A DNA stretch of 64,000 nt from 54-19 sp038210655 (GTDB lineage: Bacteria > Chloroflexota > Chloroflexia > Chloroheliales > Chloroheliaceae): assembly GCA_038210655.1 (NCBI GenBank), contig JBBQWM010000025.1, forward strand, positions 28,192-92,191, in the 5' to 3' direction. The position numbers and the translations under genes were made by a program. Under the pieces are notes generated by a model, which worked only from the letters and a program-made list of their open reading frames with translations, had not been told where the DNA came from and did no database searches. This document shows, piece after piece, positions 25,612 through 33,438 of the stretch (the first letter of the stretch is position 1; every line of letters starts with the position of its first letter).

Positions 25612-26934
25612 TCAACCATGCTTGAACAGTTGTTGTTTGCGTTCGGCCCGGTTGGTATCGTTGATATTCGCCAGCAACTCGCCTAGCTGTTCGAGACTGC
25701 GAAAGTTGTGCGCCGGTAAAAAATCGTCAACATAGTCGAGGGCCGCCTGGATACCGATGGTTAGAGGCTGATAATCGGGCAAACCCAAAAGTGGGTTCAA
25801 CCAAATTAGCCGGAACGACAGCCGTTGCAGTCGGGCCATCTCTCGCCGCAAGGTATCGACACTTCCTCTATCCCAGCCGTCGCTAATGATTATCACGACC
25901 GCCCCGTGACCCATCACCCGCCGCGCCCATTTCAAGTTGAAAGTTTCGAGTGACTCGCCGATCTTGGTTCCGCCCGACCAGTCTTTAACGATCTTCGAGA
26001 CGTGCAGTAGGGCTTCATCTACATTACGGTTTTTCAATTCGTGCGTGATACGGGTCAGCCGTGTGCCGAATACAAAGGTCTCGACATAGCGCAGGCCATT
26101 CTCCATGGAGTGCATAAATTGAAGCAGCAACCGCGAGTACAAGTCCATCGAGCCAGAAATATCGCAGATCAGCACCAGCGGACGCGGCTTCATCTTGCGT
26201 TTACGCCAGGATAACTCGATAGGTACACCGCCGTACTTGAGGCTCTTCCGCACCACCCGCCGCGCATCCAACCGCCGTCCGTGCCGGGATGGTTGCAACC
26301 GACGACTCTTGTGATAGGGTAGCGACCAGCGCAATTCCGACATCAGCCGTTTGGCTTCATCAAGCTCATCAGTCGTAAAATCCTGAAAATCTTTGCTTCG
26401 GAAGACTTCCGACGCGCTATAGGTTTGCTGCTTATCGGCCTCGCTATCGTCACCCTCGCTATCCTCGTCGCCATCCCCCTCGGCCAGCTTTTTGCTCAGG
26501 TCGGTTTCCGGCTCCATCGCCTGGTCAGGCTGTTTGGCATCCTGGTCATGATCGATAGGTGGGGGAGGCTTGGCGGACGGCTGATCCGGCTTTTTACCGC
26601 TCCAGTTTTCGGGTGGCAAATCGCCCAGCGGTTTATTCAGGTCGCGATCTTCCGGGGTAGGCCAGCGTCGCCAGAACATCTGAAAGACATATTCAAAGAT
26701 CGGGTCTTCCTCGTTCCGCCGCAACATAATCGCCTTTGCCGCATCGTGAAAATCTTCCTTGCGGTTCAGCCCGATAAATTCCAGGCTACGCAACAAATCA
26801 ATCGTGCGAGTCGGGTTAGCATCCAGCCCCATCTCGCGCAAGATACGGCTGAACAACATCAAATTATGAAAAAGATGACCGTGTCCCCGGTTCTCATAGC
26901 GGGAACGTAACTCCCGCACTTCATTATTTAGCAT
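25612..26934 (-). CDS. VWA-domain protein, CoxE-like
   Basis: A 440-residue protein with an N-terminal helical region, an acidic low-complexity middle (about residues 130-190) and a C-terminal von Willebrand A domain. The MIDAS motif is ICDISGSMDLYSR (DxSxS), the later Thr is in GGTKIGESLETF, and the Asp in IIISDGWDRGS. In CO dehydrogenase clusters CoxE works with the AAA+ ATPase CoxD on enzyme maturation. Here it neighbours a split XdhC, but no CoxD or CoxLMS genes are in the window. Confidence 0.87.
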   Translation of the reverse strand: MLNNEVRELRSRYENRGHGHLFHNLMLFSRILREMGLDANPTRTIDLLRSLEFIGLNRKEDFHDAAKAIMLRRNEEDPIFEYVFQMFWRRWPTPEDRDLNKPLGDLPPENWSGKKPDQPSAKPPPPIDHDQDAKQPDQAMEPETDLSKKLAEGDGDEDSEGDDSEADKQQTYSASEVFRSKDFQDFTTDELDEAKRLMSELRWSLPYHKSRRLQPSRHGRRLDARRVVRKSLKYGGVPIELSWRKRKMKPRPLVLICDISGSMDLYSRLLLQFMHSMENGLRYVETFVFGTRLTRITHELKNRNVDEALLHVSKIVKDWSGGTKIGESLETFNLKWARRVMGHGAVVIIISDGWDRGSVDTLRREMARLQRLSFRLIWLNPLLGLPDYQPLTIGIQAALDYVDDFLPAHNFRSLEQLGELLANINDTNRAERKQQLFKHG

Positions 26935-27144
26935 TTATCGTCCTATCTAGGTTGTGACGGCGGTTGTAGGATTCAACTTTAGGATTATAGGTAGATTCGG
27001 GGATCACATCCCCATCTTCTTTGGCAGTATTCAGCCACAGCTTTTTAGCTACCAGTTCTTCGTGTACTGTCTCTTCTATCACAGAATATAATATAGCATT
27101 ATTTACGCACCTTGTCAGTAACCTGATAACTGGTATAGGCCGGG

Positions 27145-27777
27145 TTAAAAAGCATCGAGAGCTTCGATTTCGGCCTGAAGATTGCGACGGGCTTGCGGCT
27201 CGGCCTTCTCAAACATTGCAGGAGTAAAGAAAAGGCGGGCGCGTTGCAAGAATTTTTGCAAAACTTGTTTGCGGCCTGCCCGATATTCGAGATCGGGAAC
27301 CCAGCCGTATTCTTGCCGGATCGCCTGAGCATACTGCTGGTAGCGATTTGGTTCGGTTCCCAAAATCGAAAGGTCGGCATCCAGCAAAATTTGCGCGTCA
27401 GAGTCGCCCCGCTCGGCCTGATGACTTTTGGTGCAGAGAATCAGGCGGCAAGTAGCTTCGATAATATCGGCGGGGATTGCCAAAGAGCGCAAAACGTCCT
27501 CAGCATATTGGGCGCTACGTTCTTCGTTATCTTTGGCCCGGCTATCATAAATTACATCATGAAACCAGGCCGCAAATTTTACCGCCGCCGGGTTTTGCAG
27601 TGGCCCCGGCATGTTGTCAATAGTGGTCAACACCTGCCCAATATGTTCGAGCGTGTGATAATAGCGGCCCGGTTCACAATAGGCGGCGGCGATCCCAGTA
27701 AAAGTAGCCTCGGCCTGCCCTTCTTTTACCCCGAAGCTAGACAGCAGAACCTGCCATTCTAAATTCAATTCTTGCAT
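27145..27777 (-). CDS. Predicted HD-domain metal-dependent hydrolase
   Basis: A 210-residue protein of the predicted metal-dependent HD superfamily hydrolases. EPGRYYHTLEHIGQVLTTID gives a His pair, KFAAWFHDVIYDSRAKDNEE carries the HD doublet, and CRLILCTKSHQ and LLDADLSILGTEPNRYQQYA carry later metal ligands. The substrate is unknown. The 210 bp between it and the CoxE-like gene hold nothing I recognise. Confidence 0.88.
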   Translation of the reverse strand: MQELNLEWQVLLSSFGVKEGQAEATFTGIAAAYCEPGRYYHTLEHIGQVLTTIDNMPGPLQNPAAVKFAAWFHDVIYDSRAKDNEERSAQYAEDVLRSLAIPADIIEATCRLILCTKSHQAERGDSDAQILLDADLSILGTEPNRYQQYAQAIRQEYGWVPDLEYRAGRKQVLQKFLQRARLFFTPAMFEKAEPQARRNLQAEIEALDAF

Positions 27778-27809
27778 AATTTCCCTCCCAGCCTATCATA
27801 CCATTTGGT

Positions 27810-28010
27810 ATCTGATGAGGGATGAGGGATGAAGGATGAGGAATGAAAGGGGACTAAGGACTGAGTAGTCCAATTGTATGACATGGCTCTGCCAATGGAC
27901 GACCCCCTTCATCCCTTATCCTACAATCCATCGCGGGCAGAAGCCCGCTCCTACAATTTAGCCTTCATCCCTCTTTATTCTGCATTCTGCATTCTGACTT
28001 CTGCATTTCT
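27810..28010. repeat. Intergenic dispersed-repeat patch
   Basis: A patchwork of repeat words: GATGAGGGATGA-type simple repeats, GGACTAAGGACTGAGTAGT, TGGCTCTGCCAATGGACG, a half copy of the TCGCGGGCAGAAGCCCGCTC palindrome (27931-27955) and ATTCTGCATTCTGC. No gene seen. Confidence 0.6.
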
Positions 28011-28074
28011 TCATCCCTTGTTTGTCCCTTGACCCGGCGGCGGGTTTGGTGTATCCTTTGGCTGAAAAGAAAAG

Positions 28075-28376
28075 ATAAAGCGTAAGGCGAGATTTGCAGT
28101 CTGGGCCAGAAGTTTTCAGAGAGTTGTCGGCAGGTGTGAGACAACCTTCCCCCAAACTGTTCCACTCGTTTGCTGCCCCGACTAAACGGTCTAAGCCGGA
28201 GTAACTGTGGGCCGGGTCTTCCCGTTAGCGAAGGCGAGTAGAGGTTATTATAAAAAAGCCTTCTACCGCAAGAGGTTGCGCAGGTGAGTGCGTAGCGAAC
28301 AAAGGTGGCAACACGAGGTCGGCTGTCGGGCCGCTCGTCCTTTGAAAAGTTCAAAGGCGGGCGGCTTTTGGTTTTT
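28075..28376 (+). promoter_or_regulatory. T-box riboswitch of seryl-tRNA synthetase
   Basis: A long structured leader ending 44 bases before serS. The T-box motif is at 28300-28315 (AAAGGTGGCAACACGA), matching the AGGGUGGnACCRCG consensus that pairs with uncharged tRNA. The stem I apical pattern is visible as AGAGAGTTGTCGG-CAGGTGTGAGACAAC (near 28119-28146). A UCC codon followed by A (28161-28163) is a plausible serine specifier. A terminator follows at 28330-28376. Expected action: uncharged tRNA-Ser stabilises the antiterminator and switches serS on. Confidence 0.85.
28330..28376 (+). terminator. Intrinsic terminator of the serS T-box
   Basis: Stem GCCGCTCGTCCTTTGAA with TTCAAAGGCGGGCGGC, loop AAG, followed by TTTTGGTTTTT. 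The left arm overlaps the 3' side of the T-box region, as needed for mutually exclusive folding. Confidence 0.88.
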
Positions 28377-28419
28377 ATAGGTGTCAGGTTTTGGCTGATA
28401 CCTGATTAAAGGAGCGATT

Positions 28420-29685
28420 ATGTTAGACCTGCGGTTTATCCGGGAGAACCCGGACAAGGTACGCTGGGCGATCCAGGTAAAGCGGATCAATCTCGATCTG
28501 GATACATTGCTGGCTGCCGATCAAAATGTGGTCAAGCTCAAACGTGAGATACAGGTGTTGAACGAAGAGAAAAACGCTAACTCGAAGCGGATGGGCAAGG
28601 CTACCCCCGAAGAACGGCCCCAGATTATCGAGCGGGGTAGACAGATCGGCGACGAACTCAAATTTTTGGAACCGACTTTGCGCGAGGCCGAGGACAGTTT
28701 GCGCTTGCTGCTCTTGGAAGTGCCAAATATCCCGGACGACGATGTGCCAATCGGGGACGACGAGAGTGGTAATGTCGAGGTGGAACGCTGGGGCGAGTTG
28801 CCGCAATTCGATTTTACGCCACTCGATCACGTTCAAATTTTGGAAAATCATAATTGGGCCGAATTCGAGCGAGCCTCCAAAGTGTCGGGCAGCCGCAGCT
28901 ACATTCTCAAAAATGAGATGGCGATTTTAGAATACGCCCTGCATCGTTTCGCAATGGATCGGCTGATCGAGAAGGGCTTTACGGTGATGAGCGTGCCATC
29001 GGTGGCGCGGGAATTTGCTTTCGAGGGGACGGGGCACTTTCCTGCCGGGCGCGATCAGGTTTATTACCTGCCTGCCGACGACTTATATTTGTCAGGGACG
29101 GCGGAAGTGCCGCTCAATGCGCTACATAGCGGAGAAATTTTGAACGAAAGCGATTTGCCGTTTACCTATGCGGCCCTTTCGCCCTGTTTCCGGCGTGAGG
29201 CGGGAAGTGGTGGTCGGGATGTGCGCGGTCTGATCCGGGTACACCAGTTTACCAAAGTTGAGCAGTATATTTTGTGTCGCAACGACCGGGCGGAAGCGGC
29301 AATCTGGCATACCACTATTTTGGGCAACGCTAAAGAGCTTTTGCAAGCCCTCGAAATTCCCTATCGAGTAGTGGAGGTCTGCACCGGCGATATGGGGGCA
29401 GGCAAGCTCAAGATGCACGACATTGAAAGCTGGGTTCCAAGCGAACAGAAATACCGCGAGACCCATTCCTGCTCGTCCCTGGGCGATTGGCAGGCCCGAC
29501 GAGCCAATTTGCGCTACCGGGATAGCGATGGCAAAGTCCAGTTTTGCTATACGCTCAACAACACGGCTATCGCTACGCCGCGTATTCTGGTTCCCTTTTT
29601 GGAAAACCATCAACAAGCCGACGGCTCGGTGCGGGTTCCAGTCGCTTTGCAGCCTTATCTTGGAGCTAAAACAAAGTTGGGTTAG
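28420..29685 (+). CDS. serS: Seryl-tRNA synthetase
   Basis: Class II synthetase that charges tRNA-Ser, 421 residues. It begins MLDLRFIRENPDKVRWAIQV with the long antiparallel coiled-coil tRNA-binding arm (residues 30-105). Motif 2 is in SPCFRREAGSGGRDVRGLIR, VHQFTKVEQY follows, and motif 3 is NNTAIATPRILVPFLENHQQ. All expected catalytic motifs are intact. Expression is controlled by the upstream T-box. Confidence 0.97.
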   Translation: MLDLRFIRENPDKVRWAIQVKRINLDLDTLLAADQNVVKLKREIQVLNEEKNANSKRMGKATPEERPQIIERGRQIGDELKFLEPTLREAEDSLRLLLLEVPNIPDDDVPIGDDESGNVEVERWGELPQFDFTPLDHVQILENHNWAEFERASKVSGSRSYILKNEMAILEYALHRFAMDRLIEKGFTVMSVPSVAREFAFEGTGHFPAGRDQVYYLPADDLYLSGTAEVPLNALHSGEILNESDLPFTYAALSPCFRREAGSGGRDVRGLIRVHQFTKVEQYILCRNDRAEAAIWHTTILGNAKELLQALEIPYRVVEVCTGDMGAGKLKMHDIESWVPSEQKYRETHSCSSLGDWQARRANLRYRDSDGKVQFCYTLNNTAIATPRILVPFLENHQQADGSVRVPVALQPYLGAKTKLG

Positions 29686-29909
29686 GCATCGCTCAAGAAT
29701 CGTCCCAATTACTCCAAAGATCAGCTAACGTTGGCACGAGTGATGCACTATTAAGAAAGCGAGGGCAACCAAATACATTGCCCTCGTTGAAACCACTTAA
29801 AAACCTCTAAGAAAACCTCTTTAAATGGAGCAAACGTCTAGCGTGTTGCTCTTACACTTCAAGATAGATTACAAGGCTGGGTACTCCGAAAGCTACCCGG
29901 CTTTTTTTT
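29686..29909 (+). ncRNA. Candidate structured RNA downstream of serS
   Basis: No ORF, but four hairpins in 224 bases: GCATCGCTC with GAGTGATGC (29686-29746, one G-U pair), CGAGGGCAA with TTGCCCTCG (29760-29786, perfect), GAGCAA with TTGCTC (29828-29851), and the terminator at 29875-29909. It could be a small RNA with its own or the serS promoter, or simply a structured 3' UTR. It does not match 6S, SRP or tmRNA landmarks that I know. Confidence 0.4.
29875..29909 (+). terminator. Intrinsic terminator after serS
   Basis: GGCTGGGTA-CTCCGAAAGC-TACCCGGCT with two G-U pairs, followed by eight T. The T-run is only on the plus-strand side, so it ends the serS transcript or the candidate small RNA. 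Confidence 0.88.
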
Positions 29910-29923
29910 GCCTGCGATTTGGC

Positions 29924-30379
29924 TTAAGCTTGAATTTGAAGGCGCTGGGCCAGTTGGCTTTCGAGGGCCAGAGCGGTCGGGGTTTCCAGTGGGCGCGGTA
30001 AATAAAAGGCCCGCCAGCCCAAAGCGCGGTTGAGGCGTGGTCGGGTCGAGGCTGGAGCGGGCAGCAACCAGTAACCACCGGCCACCGGCAAATAGGCCCG
30101 GAACTCCTGCCATTCGCGGCGGTCGTTCCAAAAACCGCGCACTACCACCAACCCCTCGTCGGAGACCCGGTATTGTCGGGGTAAAAAGTAGGGCAGCAGG
30201 GCCAGCGCCACCGGTACACCCAGCACTAGCGCGGTCGCGGTCGGCAGACTGACCAGCAGCACTCCCCCGATTAGCCCCAGCAACAGCACAACCGCGCCTG
30301 CCCGTAGCCAGGCCCGCTGCCCATCCTCCCGCAAGGGCCAGCGTTGCCATTTCAAGATTGCTTTAGCCGGTTCGGTCAT
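29924..30379 (-). CDS. Membrane protein with a PH-like C-terminal region, unknown function
   Basis: A 151-residue protein with two adjacent membrane helices (residues about 25-65, AVVLLLGLIGGVLLVSLPTA then VLGVPVALALLPYF). A cytoplasmic part with YRVSDEGLVVVRGFWNDRRE, WQEFRAYLPVAGGYWLLP resembles bacterial PH-like domains attached to paired helices. Its ATG overlaps the stop of dtd (ATGA), so it is translated with dtd. Confidence 0.75.
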   Translation of the reverse strand: MTEPAKAILKWQRWPLREDGQRAWLRAGAVVLLLGLIGGVLLVSLPTATALVLGVPVALALLPYFLPRQYRVSDEGLVVVRGFWNDRREWQEFRAYLPVAGGYWLLPAPASTRPRLNRALGWRAFYLPRPLETPTALALESQLAQRLQIQA

Positions 30380-30831
30380 AGCGTGTCGGCGGTATCCATA
30401 ATTATTGTGACCGGGCCATCGTTGAGGATTTCAACCAGCATCTCGGCCCCAAACCGTCCGGTCTCGACCGACAGCCCACTCTTTCTCAACTGGGCTACAA
30501 AATATTCGACCAGCGGAGCGGCGATTTCGGGCAGTGCCGCCTGGGTAAAGCCGGGCCGCCGCCCCCGGCGAGTATCGGCATACAGCGTAAATTGCGAGAT
30601 AACCAGCAGTTCGGCGCGGGGGTCAAGATCAAGCGCCGACAGATTCATTTTGCCTTCGCCATCCTCGAAGACCCGCAAGTTGGCAATCTTCCCGACCAGA
30701 TAATCGGCCTCCTTTTGACCGTCACCCTGCCCGACCCCCAGCAGCACCACAAATCCCGGCCCGCACTGCCCGATAATTTCGCCTGCGACCGTCACGCTTC
30801 CGCGCTTGACCCGCTGTATCACTGCCCGCAT
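30376..30831 (-). CDS. dtd: D-aminoacyl-tRNA deacylase
   Basis: Removes D-amino acids (and Gly from tRNA-Ala) by hydrolysing mischarged tRNA. The 151-residue product starts MRAVIQRVKRGSVTVAGEII and has both catalytic-site signatures: SQFTLYAD with the active-site Thr/Ser, and the Gly-cisPro motif in NDGPVTIIMDT. It is the first gene of a coupled pair with the small membrane protein at 29924. Confidence 0.96.
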   Translation of the reverse strand: MRAVIQRVKRGSVTVAGEIIGQCGPGFVVLLGVGQGDGQKEADYLVGKIANLRVFEDGEGKMNLSALDLDPRAELLVISQFTLYADTRRGRRPGFTQAALPEIAAPLVEYFVAQLRKSGLSVETGRFGAEMLVEILNDGPVTIIMDTADTL

Positions 30832-30840
30832 AATTTCTCC

Positions 30841-31070
30841 TATAAAATTAATAGGGATAAACAGGATTGACAGGATTAAATTAAATTGCGCAACCCTGCT
30901 GAAGTGGTTAGAGTTTCCATTCAGGTCCAGCCAGTCTGCTTTCTAAAATGGCACGCTAAAAACCCTTTAGAGCGGTATTATACAGCAAGTGGCAAAGACA
31001 TCGGACTTGGTAGGGGTCCCCCTACCAAAGAACGGGCCAGTAATTCTCTAATTTGCTCTAGCACAGTCGA
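30841..31070. repeat. Dispersed repeats upstream of dtd
   Basis: Near 30845-30880 lies an 'AGGGATAAACAGGATTGACA' repeat related to the one at 355-386. At about 30967-31061 a degenerate member of the CTATAGCAAATTG element family surrounds a GGTAGGGG/CCCCTACC palindrome. No gene is seen in 30832-31286. Confidence 0.55.
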
Positions 31071-31286
31071 ATAGGCTAAAATCACAAATCCCTCCTTACC
31101 AATCAAGCTTGGCACAGGCTGTGCTGTTGTAGCTGACGTTAACAGCGAGGTTAGCTATTTTCTCATTGGAGCGATTACGGGATGAAGATGACGGAGTATT
31201 TGTAGATAGGTCAACCAGGTAGATAGGTAAAACAAAAGCTAATCTAAAAAGCTAATCTGCTTGAATATCGAAGGAGCTTAATAAAA

Positions 31287-33275
31287 ATGATTACAACTAT
31301 GCCCAACAATAGAGGGCTATTGTGGTTGGGTGCGCGGCCTGAAAAACAAGGGGTGGGTTTTCGGGTCTGGGCTTTGGCGGTGGAGCAGTTGGAAGTAGTA
31401 ATAGTTGAGGCTCTTAGCCAGGCCGAAATAAGACCAGGGGAACTGGATAAAAAGGTTAAAGAAGTAGCCAGTTATAGGCTTAACAAAGACGAAGATGGTT
31501 ATTTTTCCGGCTGGGTTGAAGAATTGCAAGCCGGTGCGTTATATCTCTACCGGCTTGATGGCGATAAATTGCGACCCGACCCAGCCAGTCGCTACCAACC
31601 TCTCGGAGTACACGGCCCCAGCCAAGTAATAGCGGCGGGCGATAGCTTTGGGTGGCACGATCAGGCTTGGTCGGGCCTGCCTCTGGAAGAAACCATTATT
31701 TATGAGGTGCATATCGGTACGGCTACCCCGGAAGGCACTTTTGAAGCTTTTATCCCCAGGCTTGATTATCTCAAGTCGCTGGGGGTGACGGCGATTGAGC
31801 TTATGCCGGTAAACGACTTTCCGGGCAAGCATAATTGGGGTTACGATGGCGTATGCTTGTTCGCTGCCGCTCGCGCTTATGGTGGGCCGGAAGGCTTACG
31901 CGAGCTGATCGATGCCGCTCACAGCAGAGGTCTGGCTATTATTCAGGACGTGGTGTACAACCACCTGGGGCCGGACGGTAACTACCTGCGCGATTTCAGC
32001 CCAAGTTACTTTACCGACGAGAAGAAAACCCCCTGGGGCGATGCGCTCAACTTTGAACTGACTCCGGTGCGCCAATTCTTTGTGGCGAACGCACTTTACT
32101 GGACACACGAATTTCACCTGGATGGCTTACGCTTTGATGCTACCCACACCATTTTAGACCAGGATAACCTACCCGACCACCCTCATTTCCTCAAGGAATT
32201 GGTCGCCACCGTCCGGGCTTCCCTTCCAGGTGGTCGAAACTTTGTGATGTTTGCCGAGGACGAGCGCAACGAAGTAAATTTAGTCCAATCTGTAGAAGAG
32301 GGTGGAGTAGGGCTGGATGGCATTTGGGCCGACGATTTTCACCATCAACTACGCTCGGCTCTAGCCGGAGATAACGAAGGTTACTACGCCGATTTTACCG
32401 GCAGCCCCATCGATCTGGCCCAGACATTAGCTCAAGGCTGGTTTTATATCGGTCAGCTTTCTCAATTTTCAGGCCAGCCGCGTGGGACGCACACCCATCA
32501 AATCGACCCGGCCCATTTCGTCTATTGTATCCAGAACCACGACCAGATCGGCAATCGGCCCATCGGTGATAGGCTTCACGACAATATTGAGACGGAAGCT
32601 TATCGGGCGGCCTCGGCTCTACTCTTGCTCAGTCCGGCTACTCCCTTGCTGTTTCAGGGTCAAGAATGGGCCGCCAGCACTCCTTTTCTCTTCTTTACCG
32701 ATCACAACCCCGACCTGGGTAAGCTCGTGACCGAAGGTCGGCGGGCCGAATTTGCCCACTTTTCTGGCTTCGGCGGGCCGGACATCCCCGACCCGCAGGC
32801 CGACAGCACCTTTGATAGGTCTAAACTTAATTGGGCTGAACTAGAAGAACCCGGCCACGCCCAAATTCTGACTCTCTACCGTGATCTGCTACAGCTACGC
32901 CGAGACGTAAAACATTTTACCTCCCGGCAGGGTAGTCGCGGATTTTTTCATAGTGCTACAGTAGACCGGGATGCTATTGCGTTGCGCTATGGTAACGCCG
33001 AGTCGGAGGCTACGCTGGGCAACCCGGTCGCCCTTGACCAGGAACTGCTGGTTATCACCAATTTACAGGGCAATTTAAAGCTGGCCTTGACCGAGTCCAA
33101 CCTGACCAGACCGCCCCAGGGTTACATCTGGCAATTACTGCTTAGCACGGACGACCCGCGTTATGGCGGCAATCAGCCCGAACACGATAATTTGCAGACA
33201 GCTATAGGTCAGGGCCAGATCGAAGCCAGTGGCCCTATCACACTGGTTTTGCGGGCAGTCCAGAAGCCTATCTAA
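31287..33275 (+). CDS. treZ: Malto-oligosyltrehalose trehalohydrolase
   Basis: GH13 enzyme that releases trehalose from maltooligosyl-trehalose; 662 residues. An N-terminal CBM48-like domain is followed by the TIM barrel: region I DVVYNHLGPDG (about residue 220), region II DGLRFDATHTI with the nucleophile Asp (about 281), region III FAEDERNE with the acid Glu (about 323) and region IV QNHDQIGNRPIGDR (about 414). The GNRPIGDRL and LFQGQEWAAS context favours TreZ over GlgB or GlgX. AAGGAG (31272-31277) supports the start. Its usual partner treY is absent from the window. Confidence 0.92.
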   Translation: MITTMPNNRGLLWLGARPEKQGVGFRVWALAVEQLEVVIVEALSQAEIRPGELDKKVKEVASYRLNKDEDGYFSGWVEELQAGALYLYRLDGDKLRPDPASRYQPLGVHGPSQVIAAGDSFGWHDQAWSGLPLEETIIYEVHIGTATPEGTFEAFIPRLDYLKSLGVTAIELMPVNDFPGKHNWGYDGVCLFAAARAYGGPEGLRELIDAAHSRGLAIIQDVVYNHLGPDGNYLRDFSPSYFTDEKKTPWGDALNFELTPVRQFFVANALYWTHEFHLDGLRFDATHTILDQDNLPDHPHFLKELVATVRASLPGGRNFVMFAEDERNEVNLVQSVEEGGVGLDGIWADDFHHQLRSALAGDNEGYYADFTGSPIDLAQTLAQGWFYIGQLSQFSGQPRGTHTHQIDPAHFVYCIQNHDQIGNRPIGDRLHDNIETEAYRAASALLLLSPATPLLFQGQEWAASTPFLFFTDHNPDLGKLVTEGRRAEFAHFSGFGGPDIPDPQADSTFDRSKLNWAELEEPGHAQILTLYRDLLQLRRDVKHFTSRQGSRGFFHSATVDRDAIALRYGNAESEATLGNPVALDQELLVITNLQGNLKLALTESNLTRPPQGYIWQLLLSTDDPRYGGNQPEHDNLQTAIGQGQIEASGPITLVLRAVQKPI

Positions 33276-33285
33276 TTTCATAATT

Positions 33286-33386
33286 ACGCGGGCAGGGCGA
33301 CCACCCAGGGTCGCACCCTACAACGGATTTTGATTTTGGTAGGGTGCGACCCTGGGTGGTCGTCCAAAGTGGGGGCTGAGTAGTTA
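33286..33386. repeat. Palindromic element between convergent genes
   Basis: GGGCGACCACCCAGGGTCGC with its complement around GGTAGGGTGCGACCCTGGGT, and a right boundary CTGAGTAGTTA (33376-33386). The left TAACTACTCAG boundary is eroded. Same family as 3456-3557. It could terminate both treZ and the nuclease gene. Confidence 0.7.
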
Positions 33387-33438
33387 TGTTCAAAGTTCAA
33401 AACTAGCTGGAAAAGTAAGGATCAGCCGAAAATATAAT

